Shown here: one piece after another, positions 1 through 5,695 of the stretch | Layout of the letters: every line of letters starts with the position of its first letter | Numbering within the stretch: the stretch's first letter is position 1 | Origin: a candidate division SR1 bacterium CG_4_9_14_3_um_filter_40_9 | Lineage (GTDB): Bacteria > Patescibacteriota > Gracilibacteria > Absconditabacterales > Absconditicoccaceae | Length of the DNA: 8,206 bases | Direction of reading: 5' to 3' | NCBI GenBank assembly: GCA_002791215.1 | Contig: PFWQ01000083.1 | Span: 1 to 8,206 of the forward strand | Position numbers and translations under genes: made by a program | Notes under the pieces: generated by a model | What the model saw: the letters and a program-made list of their open reading frames with translations, nothing else | What the model was told of the DNA's origin: nothing | The model's database searches: none

Positions 1-111
1 CAGCCACATTCAAATAAGAGATTTGTCCTTCGATTTTCCTCTGTGTCTCCGTGTCTCCGTAGTGAGTTGTTATGTGTTTATGCGGTAAAAATGTCATAAT
101 TAGAATTGCTG
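1..111. mobile_element. Right end of a small inverted-repeat element, cut by the window edge
   Basis: Positions 95-111 match the terminal inverted repeat of the complete element at 3376-3572: 15 of 16 bases agree with its right end, ending in the same GAATTGCTG. By analogy the element ends at 111 and runs leftwards beyond the window, so its other end and target duplication cannot be seen. The interior (38-64) holds a tandem 8-bp repeat, GTGTCTCC at 43-50 and 51-58. It resembles, with CACAGAG-type instead of CACAAAG-type units, the core of the element at 1965-2131. No coding sequence is visible. Assignment to the family rests on the end match alone. Confidence 0.45.
38..64. repeat. CTCTGTGTCTCC-type short tandem repeat
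   Basis: Two perfect copies of GTGTCTCC (43-50, 51-58) are preceded by CCTCTGT and followed by GTAGTG. Read on the minus strand this is an ACGGAGACACGGAGACACAGAGG string. Similar low-complexity strings are scattered in intergenic regions of many environmental bacterial genomes. No function is known to me. Confidence 0.6.
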
Positions 112-118
112 TCCGAGT

Positions 119-139
119 AGTGTCCTGCAATAGCATGGA
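119..139. repeat. Small hairpin downstream of the radical SAM gene
   Basis: TGTCC (119-123) pairs with GGACA (135-139), and inside it TGC pairs with GCA across an AATA loop with one bulged base. It lies about 40 nt past the stop codon of the radical SAM gene. There is no following T-run on the minus strand, so it is a weak candidate for an intrinsic terminator. It may only mark the 3' end of the transcript. Confidence 0.25.
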
Positions 140-175
140 CAAGCCTTATCTTGCATTTCAATATGTTTATTGTAT

Positions 176-1102
176 TTATTCCTCCTCACAATACGGTTGT
201 ATCCAGCCCTCACACAACCCCTCTTGCTCCAGCCACTTGAGTGCATCATCATATTCTTGTTTGGTAATCCTTCGATTAATGGAAGGATAGGATGCAGCCT
301 TATTGGCTGGAAAATATTGAGACATCAAGCTGATATGTACATTTTTCGATATTTCCTGAGCCAACATTTTCAACACCTGCTTTGTGCCGGCAATTCCCTC
401 AGGCAATACCAGATGTCGTATAATCATGCCTTTTTGGGCAATCCCCTGTTCATCAACAATTAATGAACCTGTCTGTCTCCACATCTCTTTTAAGGCAGAC
501 AGATTGACCTCTGGATAATCAAGAGGGGCATTTGAATATTTTTGTGCCATTTGAGGGTTGATATATTTTGCATCTGGAAGATAGATAGAGATAACACCAT
601 CCAGCAATCTCAACATCTCTACACTCTCATAGCCGTTGGTGTTCCAGAGAAGTGGGATATTTAAGCCATCTCTTACAGCCAGTTCAATAGCATGAAGAAT
701 TTGCGGGGTAAAATGCGTTGGGGTAACAAAGTTTATATTATGGCAACCCTTTTTCTGAAGTTTCAACATCATCCCTGCCAGCTCTTCAACCGTAACCTCA
801 TTGCCTACACCAAGTTGACTGATGGGATAATTTTGACAAAATACGCATCGCAGATTACAATTAGCAAGAAAAATGGTACCAGAACCACGACATCCAGATA
901 TAGGAGGTTCTTCGCCATGATGAGAATTACAGCTTGAAACTACGGGTAATAGCCCTGATTGACAAAATCCTTGTTCGCCCTTTAGTCGATTAACCCCGCA
1001 ATTTCTTGGACATACCCGACACCCCTCCAGCATTTGGTATGCCTCTTGCACCCGTTGGGCTAATACACCTGATTGATAAAGACTCAGGTACGGTTGCTGC
1101 AA
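176..1102 (-). CDS. Radical SAM protein, PflX/COG1313-like (pyruvate formate-lyase-activase-like)
   Basis: The 308-residue cytoplasmic protein carries the radical SAM signature CX3CX2C as C82, C86 and C89 (CNLRCVFCQN), which should bind a 4Fe-4S cluster that cleaves S-adenosylmethionine. Ahead of it is a four-cysteine block, C28, C31, C35 and C47 (CRVCPRNCGVNR, then GFC), typical of the PflX-type group often annotated as pyruvate formate-lyase activating enzyme-like. The substrate is unknown, and no formate-lyase gene is nearby. The start is a TTG with an ideal GGAGG six bases upstream. No ATG occurs before residue 24, and the family's usual N-terminal pattern (YLxLxxSGxL) begins at residue 5, which supports the TTG. 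The gene overlaps the 3' end of lpxC by 19 nt in another frame, so the two are probably translationally coupled. Family identification is firm; function is not. Confidence 0.9.
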   Translation of the reverse strand: MQQPYLSLYQSGVLAQRVQEAYQMLEGCRVCPRNCGVNRLKGEQGFCQSGLLPVVSSCNSHHGEEPPISGCRGSGTIFLANCNLRCVFCQNYPISQLGVGNEVTVEELAGMMLKLQKKGCHNINFVTPTHFTPQILHAIELAVRDGLNIPLLWNTNGYESVEMLRLLDGVISIYLPDAKYINPQMAQKYSNAPLDYPEVNLSALKEMWRQTGSLIVDEQGIAQKGMIIRHLVLPEGIAGTKQVLKMLAQEISKNVHISLMSQYFPANKAASYPSINRRITKQEYDDALKWLEQEGLCEGWIQPYCEEE

Positions 1103-1929
1103 GGGATGCCTCCACCCAATATCTTACGGGCAAGGTTAAGATTAAGTTCGTGTCCTGATTTAACAGCAATCACATGCCCCTGAATGGGTCTGCCTATCAA
1201 GGATAGGTCACCAATCATATCCAGAATCTTATGCCTGACTAATTCATCCTTAAACCGCAAACTATTTAAGAAATTATCCTCTCCAATAACTACAGTATTG
1301 AAAAGGCTTCCACCCATTGCCAACCCTTGTTTCTTGAGTTGTTCTACCTCTTTAAGGAAACCAAAGGTTCGGGCTGAGGCAATCTCTTGTTCAAAAATCT
1401 CTGGAGAAATGGAAAAGGAAGCAAATTGAGAACCTACAAAAGAATCCTCAAGGCAAAGGGTAAAGCTGATTTTGTAGTCTTCAGATGGAAGAACAACAAT
1501 ATGACTATTTTCTGTTGATACCCAGATAGGGGATAATATCTTAATGGATGTTTTTGACTCATACTCATCCTGACAGATAATCTCAGCCTCTTTGAGTAAT
1601 TCTACAAATACTTGAGAACTCCCATCACCAACTGGAATCTCAGGTGCTGACACCTCTATAATCAGATTATCTATTCCCAATCCATTTATTGCAGCCAGAA
1701 TGTGTTCAACCGTCTTTATTTCAGTTAAATCATGCCGTAATGAAACCCCTCTATGGGTATTATCAATGAAATTAATCCTTGCCGGCACACAAATGGAATC
1801 AGGCATATCCGTTCGAAAAAATATAATCCCGGTATCTGACAATCCTGGACGAAGACAAAGGTGTGCCTTGTGTCCGGTATGGAGACCTATGCCAGAATAA
1901 GTTATTGATTTTTTTATAGTTTTTTGCAT
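1084..1929 (-). CDS. lpxC: UDP-3-O-acyl-N-acetylglucosamine deacetylase LpxC
   Basis: LpxC is the zinc-dependent cytoplasmic deacetylase that carries out the committed step of lipid A synthesis, removing the acetyl group from UDP-3-O-acyl-GlcNAc. The 281-residue protein has the normal single-domain length, with no FabZ fusion. Visible landmarks are SGIGLHTG (12-19), the catalytic/zinc pair E75-H76 in EHILAA, EIPVGDGSS (97-105), the GLAMGGSLFNTVVI segment (202-215), zinc ligands H233 and D237 in RHKILDMIGD, and H260 near the C-terminus. These keep the spacing of the Escherichia coli enzyme (H79, H238, D242, H265). The start is the ATG at 1929, preceded by AAAAGGAGG four bases away. A longer reading from 2010 would begin inside a repeat element and is rejected. 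It lies downstream of the porV-like gene, from which a 167-bp insertion now separates it, and overlaps the radical SAM gene. Confidence 0.97.
   Translation of the reverse strand: MQKTIKKSITYSGIGLHTGHKAHLCLRPGLSDTGIIFFRTDMPDSICVPARINFIDNTHRGVSLRHDLTEIKTVEHILAAINGLGIDNLIIEVSAPEIPVGDGSSQVFVELLKEAEIICQDEYESKTSIKILSPIWVSTENSHIVVLPSEDYKISFTLCLEDSFVGSQFASFSISPEIFEQEIASARTFGFLKEVEQLKKQGLAMGGSLFNTVVIGEDNFLNSLRFKDELVRHKILDMIGDLSLIGRPIQGHVIAVKSGHELNLNLARKILGGGIPCSNRT
1109..1113 (-). promoter_or_regulatory. Shine-Dalgarno sequence fixing the TTG start of the radical SAM gene
   Basis: On the minus strand this reads GGAGG, six bases before TTG at 1102-1100. It lies within the last codons of lpxC (Gly-Gly-Ile-Pro-Cys), so ribosomes finishing lpxC would expose or reuse it. 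This argues for the unusual TTG start and for translational coupling. Confidence 0.75.
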
Positions 1930-1933
1930 ATGT

Positions 1934-1938
1934 CCTCC
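1934..1938 (-). promoter_or_regulatory. Shine-Dalgarno sequence of lpxC
   Basis: GGAGG (in AAAAGGAGGACATATG on the minus strand) lies four bases before the lpxC ATG. It settles the start in favour of 1929 over the longer frame that opens at 2010. Confidence 0.8.
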
Positions 1939-1964
1939 TTTTACATATCGCTCCAAATTATTCC

Positions 1965-2131
1965 GAGCTGTGCAATCGGAATTAATCACACAAAGACACA
2001 AAGAACACAAAGGATAGAAAAGAAGAAAAATCTCATATATCTTTGTGATCTTTGTGGCTTTGTGTGAGAAATAAGCGAACTTTGCGTAATCTTTGCGTTC
2101 TCTGTATTAAAAAACTCGATTGCACAGCTTG
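1965..2131. mobile_element. MITE-like element between the porV-like gene and lpxC
   Basis: The 167-bp element is bounded by a perfect 9-bp direct repeat, AATTATTCC, at 1956-1964 and 2132-2140. Its ends are inverted repeats: AGCTGTGCAATCG at 1966-1978 and the exact reverse complement at 2117-2129. The outermost one or two bases differ. Inside is a second inverted repeat of CACAAAG-type units (1987-2012 against 2041-2066, 24 of 26 matching), so the whole element can fold. It has no coding capacity. The pattern of terminal inverted repeats, target duplication and no transposase is that of a miniature transposable element moved in trans. It sits exactly at the stop codon of the porV-like gene: one duplication copy contains that TAA and the other lies in the lpxC leader. 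I cannot assign it to a transposase family. Confidence 0.75.
1987..2066. repeat. CACAAAG-unit inverted repeat (large hairpin)
   Basis: The left arm 1987-2012 and right arm 2041-2066 are reverse complements at 24 of 26 positions, with a 28-nt loop. Each arm is three CACAAAG-like units. It forms the core of the element at 1965-2131. A CTTTGCG-type string follows at 2075-2098. In RNA read through from the porV-like gene to lpxC it would fold into a strong stem. Confidence 0.8.
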
Positions 2132-2133
2132 AA

Positions 2134-3366
2134 TTATTCCCCTATCTCCATTGGCACGCTCACATCAGAGGTAGTGGTTACAATAAACACACTTTCAGGA
2201 ACAGACTTAAAGGTTTCCCCTGATTTATCCATAATCTCCAGAACACATATATATTCTCCATCAAATACAATTTGTTGTTTTTCATCGCGTCCGTTCCAGA
2301 TGACATATGGCGGAATATCATCCTTGCCCTCAAAGTATCGTATATTATTTCCCCACTTATTGAATATGGTTAATGACCATCTCTTTATTTTTTCTAATTG
2401 TTTTACCTGAATCTTTATCCTTGTCTGGTTAAACTTGCCTGTTGGTGAAAAAACATCTGGCTCAGGGGTTAAGAGTATGCCAAAGGTATCAAATGACCAT
2501 GTAAAAGATAGCCGATGGGATACCCCAATATCCTGAAAGCCAAGGGCATAATCAAATCCATACTTATCCCGCTTTATCCCAAATCCGGCATTTAACTTAC
2601 CACTATCTACACCCATTCGCAAGGCAATGGTTTTTTTTCGCAGCCAATATTCACCACCAATTCGAGCATGAAGGGATTGTTTGAGTGTTTTATCAACATC
2701 CATGGTAAAGATAAGATTATTATTAAGCATCCGTGACCCAAGACCTGCTTGAAGGGAAAATGGAAATTTTTCTTCCTCTTCTTGTAATCTTAAAACAGGT
2801 GAAATAATATTCTTGAGGCTAATTCCAAGGCTAAGACGATCCCGTGGCAAGAGAAATAAACCACCATCCAGTCCAATCCCTGTGCCATTAAATGAGGAAA
2901 TCTGTTGAGAAACGAGCTTTACACTTGCCCCACAACTTATCGATCGCGAGATGCGTTTGCCATAAGAGACAAAGATGCCTTGCCTTGAATCCTGAAACTT
3001 GCCGAGTGTCTCCTGCCGAATGTTTGTCTCTTCCATGTCGCCTGAGTTGAGCAATACTACCCCCAACCCCAGCACACCTGCTTTTTGCGTGGGATGAGCA
3101 AATCCCAGAAAGTTATAGAACGAACCCTCAAAAAGATTAGATGCCATGGCCGTGAATTGTCCGCTTTTGATTTGGGTAAGACCGGCTGGATTAAAATAAA
3201 TTGCAGATACATCATCCGAAAGCCCGGAAAATGCCTCACCCATACCCATAGCCCTCGCACCAGTCCCCCACTGAAGGTATTCACCGGGCAAGCCGTAGTA
3301 TTTTGTTTCTGCACTACAGACAACACACGAAATAATGATAAATAATAAAATAATGCCTTGTTTCAT
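2134..3366 (-). CDS. PorV/PorQ-family outer-membrane barrel protein with C-terminal FlgD-like Ig domain
   Basis: The 410-residue exported protein starts with a short signal peptide (MKQGIILLFIIISCVVCSA, cleavage probably after A19). It is followed by the hallmark N-terminal block of PorV/PorQ/UPF0164 proteins, GARAMGMGEAFSGLSDD then IYFNPAGL (about 36-63). The stretch to about residue 295 is rich in alternating aromatic/glycine strands, as in FadL-like beta barrels. Residues about 301-385 resemble the FlgD / gliding-motility C-terminal Ig-like fold (SLTIFNKWGN, VIWNGRDEK, FDGEYICVLEI). PorV proteins are outer-membrane partners of type IX secretion. Whether this one serves such a system is not shown here, since no other component is present. 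The ATG at 3366 has GGAGG five bases upstream; the in-frame TTG at 3381 lies in a repeat element and has no such site. Its leader was hit by the element at 3376-3572 and its stop codon by the one at 1965-2131. Confidence 0.85.
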   Translation of the reverse strand: MKQGIILLFIIISCVVCSAETKYYGLPGEYLQWGTGARAMGMGEAFSGLSDDVSAIYFNPAGLTQIKSGQFTAMASNLFEGSFYNFLGFAHPTQKAGVLGLGVVLLNSGDMEETNIRQETLGKFQDSRQGIFVSYGKRISRSISCGASVKLVSQQISSFNGTGIGLDGGLFLLPRDRLSLGISLKNIISPVLRLQEEEEKFPFSLQAGLGSRMLNNNLIFTMDVDKTLKQSLHARIGGEYWLRKKTIALRMGVDSGKLNAGFGIKRDKYGFDYALGFQDIGVSHRLSFTWSFDTFGILLTPEPDVFSPTGKFNQTRIKIQVKQLEKIKRWSLTIFNKWGNNIRYFEGKDDIPPYVIWNGRDEKQQIVFDGEYICVLEIMDKSGETFKSVPESVFIVTTTSDVSVPMEIGE

Positions 3367-3375
3367 ATTAACCTC

Positions 3376-3572
3376 CAGCAATTCTCATTATGGCAAAACT
3401 TATGTTCAAAGGGGAATAAGGGAATAGAGGAGATGGTGTCGATTATCAACAGAATTGTCGGTAGGGCAGGCATTTCTGCCTGTCCTGTTGCAGATGACAG
3501 GCAAGAATGCCTGTCCTACCGATTAATCTCTATATCTCCCCCTTATCCATTTTACCATAATGAGAATTGCTG
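3376..3572. mobile_element. MITE-like element inserted in the ribosome-binding site of the porV-like gene
   Basis: This is a 197-bp element. The terminal inverted repeats are 23 bp long, 3376-3398 against 3550-3572, with 22 of 23 positions matching (ends CAGCAATTCT...). A perfect 9-bp direct repeat, ATTAACCTC, flanks it at 3367-3375 and 3573-3581. The interior contains an imperfect 26-bp palindrome (3459-3484 against 3496-3521), and the outer parts also partly pair, so the element could form a long hairpin. No coding sequence is visible. The target duplication copies GAGGTTAAT, the ribosome-binding site of the porV-like gene, so the gene keeps a working site next to its ATG but its original leader is 197 bp further away. 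Related ends occur at 95-111 and 7737-7753. The transposase is not in the window. Confidence 0.85.
3459..3521. repeat. GGCAGGCAT/ATGCCTGTCC palindrome inside the element
   Basis: Arms 3459-3484 and 3496-3521 are reverse complements at 23 of 26 positions with an 11-nt loop. Within each arm a smaller perfect pair, TGCCTGTC (3477-3484) and GACAGGCA (3496-3503), forms the tip. The motif GGCAGGCATT recurs in both arms. A shorter lookalike, CAGGCATCAGCCTG, lies at 3781-3794 in the cohesin-like remnant. Confidence 0.8.
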
Positions 3573-3581
3573 ATTAACCTC

Positions 3582-3642
3582 TTTAGAAATTTTAATCACG
3601 AAATACACGAAAGCGAAACTAAAGACACCCCCGCCCTCTCGC
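3582..3642. other. Short non-coding stretch with CACGAAA repeats
   Basis: ATCACGAAATACACGAAAGCGAAAC (about 3597-3620) contains two CACGAAA units. It is another of the short AC/AG-rich repeat strings common between genes here. Directly left of it, minus-strand TTTCTAAAGAGGTTAAT marks the pre-insertion leader of the porV-like gene. I see no gene in it. Confidence 0.5.
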
Positions 3643-3888
3643 TCAAAAACCATCCTCAATCTCCACAACCACCTCTAATATCTTCGGGTCAAAGGATAGA
3701 TGAACCTCAGCACCCAACAAATTTGTTGCGTTACGAATATGCACCTTAGCATAGATGATGTCCCCTTTAGGGTGGATGAGCAGGCATCAGCCTGATTATT
3801 GCCGGAGACATAAACCAGAGCATTCGGAGTACCCGGAGTACCTGGCAGGACACTTACTGTCGTAGTGCTAACAAATCTGTCGCACTTT
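3643..3888 (-). pseudogene. Remnant of an Ig-like plus cohesin-like surface protein
   Basis: Two reading frames of one decayed gene can be read on the minus strand. From 3888 to about 3790 the frame gives VSTTTVSVLPGTPGTPNALV then YVSGNNQ, which resembles the linker and first strand of bacterial Ig-like repeats. From 3774 to 3643 another frame gives HPKGDIIYAKVHIRNATNLL then GAEVHLSFDPKILEVVVEIE. This matches the start of a cohesin-type domain (strand, NATNLxGAEVxLxFDPKxLEVV). The frames are offset near 3780-3790, and a TGA ends the second at 3643-3645; dropping one T would continue it as DGFERE. A 9-bp in-frame duplication gives PGTPGTP. The remnant starts immediately after the res stop codon and has the same strand as the truncated beta-helix gene beyond the island, so both may be pieces of one protein. 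Domain names rest on motif recognition only. Confidence 0.55.
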
Positions 3889-4446
3889 CTAAAATTTTAA
3901 CTTCTCCCAATCATTCCAATCGTTCTTTTCGCAATTATCCCAATTATATACCGATTTTTGATTTATTTTCCAACCGTCCCTTTTTTTAATCGTAATCCCG
4001 CCGAAAAGTTTTTTGCCTTTCTGCTCTTTGATAAATTCCTGCAATTTTTCAGCTTTAGCTTTTGTATATGACCCGCCCTGTTGGTCGTTCATGTCTTTCG
4101 TTTCAAAAATTCCAAGTCGTCCGTCAACCAATTGCACAAGATAGTCAGGGTAAAAAGTATGAATAACCCCGGCGGGGTATTCGTATTTAATGCCGAAATA
4201 ATCCTGCTTATTTTCGCCGTTTTTCCACCACCAAAGAATTTTATCATCGTTATTTTTCAAGAACTCTTCAAAATTCTTTTCGGGATTGAGACGCGCCGTG
4301 CTCAAATAGCATGGCTCATAAACATATTTTTCATAATCCGCAAGCTCATCGGTGTATTGATTGAAAAAGCTCTCTTTGGCGATTTCAAAATCGTACCATT
4401 GTTCGCTTTCTTCAATCCTTTTTTTTGACGATAATGCTTTGGACAT
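3889..4446 (-). CDS. Res fragment: C-terminal PD-(D/E)XK nuclease domain
   Basis: This 185-residue open frame overlaps the helicase fragment by 35 nt in another frame. Its first ten residues (MSKALSSKKR) are out-of-frame reading of helicase codons. Homology to Res probably begins at RIEESEQWYDFEIAKESFF. The nuclease signature is D101 in TFYPDYLV, then E115-T-K117 in GIFETKD, the PD-D/EXK pattern. WWWKNGENK (72-80) and the acidic-aromatic stretch before it also resemble type III nuclease domains. The first ATG has no evident ribosome-binding site, so this part may be untranslated unless a frameshift joins it to the helicase. Confidence 0.75.
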   Translation of the reverse strand: MSKALSSKKRIEESEQWYDFEIAKESFFNQYTDELADYEKYVYEPCYLSTARLNPEKNFEEFLKNNDDKILWWWKNGENKQDYFGIKYEYPAGVIHTFYPDYLVQLVDGRLGIFETKDMNDQQGGSYTKAKAEKLQEFIKEQKGKKLFGGITIKKRDGWKINQKSVYNWDNCEKNDWNDWEKLKF

Positions 4447-5551
4447 TGGTATAAATATATCCGCGATTCAAGTCCTTATTCGCGTAATGCTTTTGCTCCG
4501 GCATTCGCAAAATACGCCCTACTGTTTGGATTTCAAAAGTTTCACTGTGCGATTCTCTAAACTTCACCAAAATGTGAGCACGCGGACAATCCCAGCCTGT
4601 ATCAATCGCTTGTTTGAATATCAAAAATTCAATTTCATTATCCGGCTCGGACACCCAGTTCAAAGTTTCAGATTTCTGCTCCGCAAGCCAAATGGCAAGC
4701 TTGCCGTTGCCTTGTCCGTTTTTTAATTCGGTGATTCCTTTACCTGCCAAAAACTTTTTAACTGCTTTTATTTTATCTTCGCCCGCTTCGGCTGTCGGTA
4801 TTTGCACCAAAACAAGCGGATTTATATCCACGCCTACGGTTTCAAAAAGTTTTTTCAATTCTAACCGTTTTTGATAGGCAGTTTCTAAAATTACTTCCTG
4901 AGAGTCAGTTTCGCTATCCTTAATCTCGTCAATTTTTGGATTGATCAATAGTTCTTTTTTGATTAAACCTTCATCAATCACCATTTGCGGGTCAATGCGA
5001 ATATGCACGCCCTTGGTATGGTCAGATGGCAAAACAAAATCGCTGTTTTCATCCACTGGCGCGCTTTGCCAAAATCCTTTTTGATAATCGTCCAGCGTGG
5101 TTTCAATAGACGGAGTAGCGCTCATTTCAATAATCAAATCGGCTTGGATTTCTTCCAATAGTTCGTGTGTGCGGTTGGTGGATTTCCCGACATGACTTTC
5201 GTCAATAATCAAAATCAATTTTCTTTTTTCTCTGGTCGTCTGCAATACTTGGCGAAAATTAAACTTTTCGCCGTCTTTCATAATGACATTTTTCCACTGC
5301 CCATCTTTTTTGATACGCAATTTTTCCCAGTTGCCGATTGCCACTTCATAACTTCTGATCCATTCCCGATTGCCCGCAAATTCATTATCAATCAAGCTCA
5401 CGGTCGGAAAAACATCAAACACCTTTTTAAGGGTCGTCATACTTTGCAAATGCAGTTCGCCTTTGCCAATAGAGAGCCACAAAAAAGCGACATCGGTGTT
5501 GATTTCGGTTTTGCATTCTTCAATCAACTGAATAATGCTATTTGCCATCAT
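4412..5551 (-). CDS. Res fragment: SF2 helicase domain of type III restriction enzyme
   Basis: This 379-residue open frame covers most of the helicase core. It contains the motif Ia-like FLWLSIGKGELHLQS (23-37), motif II DESH (117-120), motif III SAT (144-146), a motif V-like segment FKQAIDTGWDCPRAHILVKF (312-331) and motif VI QTVGRILR (342-349). The Walker A sequence (SPTGSGKT, 5555-5578) lies in the same frame just upstream of the first ATG, so a protein made from that ATG would lack it and could not bind ATP normally. The frame ends in KKKD-stop right after an A8 tract. Gene and system assignment are firm; independent function is unlikely. Confidence 0.8.
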   Translation of the reverse strand: MMANSIIQLIEECKTEINTDVAFLWLSIGKGELHLQSMTTLKKVFDVFPTVSLIDNEFAGNREWIRSYEVAIGNWEKLRIKKDGQWKNVIMKDGEKFNFRQVLQTTREKRKLILIIDESHVGKSTNRTHELLEEIQADLIIEMSATPSIETTLDDYQKGFWQSAPVDENSDFVLPSDHTKGVHIRIDPQMVIDEGLIKKELLINPKIDEIKDSETDSQEVILETAYQKRLELKKLFETVGVDINPLVLVQIPTAEAGEDKIKAVKKFLAGKGITELKNGQGNGKLAIWLAEQKSETLNWVSEPDNEIEFLIFKQAIDTGWDCPRAHILVKFRESHSETFEIQTVGRILRMPEQKHYANKDLNRGYIYTNVQSIIVKKKD

Positions 5552-5691
5552 GATTGTCTTTCCGCTTCCAGTCGGCGATTGAAAAATAATTTTTTGTCCC
5601 GTTTTTCGGAGATCAAAAACGCTTTGGCGCTTTCTACCAATTGGTTAACGGCTTTTTCTTGAAAATGTTTTAAATAAATATTTTGTCTCAT
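5548..5691 (-). pseudogene. Res fragment: N-terminal 47 codons up to the frameshift
   Basis: Reading from ATG at 5691, the protein starts MRQNIYLKHFQEKAVNQLVE, the usual start of type III Res proteins. It continues to DKK at the A6 tract (5590-5595), then runs out of frame as LFFNRRLEAERQS to a TGA at 5548-5550. The start lies 4 nt after the TAA of mod (5698-5696), so it is translated by termination-reinitiation if at all. Confidence 0.7.
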
Positions 5692-5695
5692 AATG

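Larger units (their letters stand above)
3889..5691 (-). pseudogene. res: Type III restriction endonuclease subunit Res, broken in three pieces
   Basis: Res subunits of type III systems are helicase-like ATPases with a C-terminal PD-(D/E)XK nuclease that work only with Mod. The gene starts at 5691 (MRQNIYLKHFQEKAVNQLVE), 4 nt after the mod stop, as expected for a mod-res operon. At an A6 tract (5590-5595) the frame is lost. One extra A would give KKIIFQSPTGSGKTIMMAN, the Walker A motif, so the break falls just before the ATP-binding site. The helicase part then runs to an A8 tract (4419-4426), where a second shift, restored by removing one A, leads into the nuclease part. Even when joined, the product would be about 600 residues against roughly 900-1000 in typical Res proteins. 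The region between helicase and nuclease seems to be deleted at the A8 junction. Indels in A tracts could also be sequencing errors, but the missing middle could not. Restriction is therefore probably lost. Confidence 0.75.

Noticed and set aside
1930..2010. N-terminal extension of LpxC starting at 2010 (MCSLCLCVINSDC...)
   Set aside because: It reads through the repeat element and has no ribosome-binding site. The ATG at 1929 has a strong one and begins exactly where LpxC homologues begin.
1987..2098. CRISPR array or tandem regulatory repeats
   Set aside because: The units are 7-9 bp low-complexity strings arranged as an inverted repeat within a transposon-like element, with no spacers of regular size and no cas genes.
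3367..3381. Start of the porV-like gene at the in-frame TTG at 3381
   Set aside because: That codon lies in the element's inverted repeat. The ATG at 3366 has GGAGG five bases upstream and starts the signal peptide.
3567..3749. 60-codon plus-strand ORF starting at the end of the element at 3376-3572
   Set aside because: The opposite strand carries the cohesin-like remnant, and the plus-strand translation is proline-rich with no family resemblance.
119..3854. Shared GTGTCCTGC (119-127) and its reverse complement at 3846-3854 as ends of another element
   Set aside because: Only about ten bases match, neither site has a flanking duplication, and the second lies in remnant coding sequence.
5590..5595. 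Programmed -1 frameshift to express full-length Res
   Set aside because: The heptamer is C AAA AAA, not a good slippery site. I see no clear stimulatory stem, and the gene has a second break and a missing region, so simple decay or an indel error is more likely.
5165..5662. 165-codon plus-strand ORF opposite res, and other long plus-strand ORFs opposite mod, lpxC and porV
   Set aside because: They mirror well-supported minus-strand genes, have no recognisable motifs and lack ribosome-binding sites.
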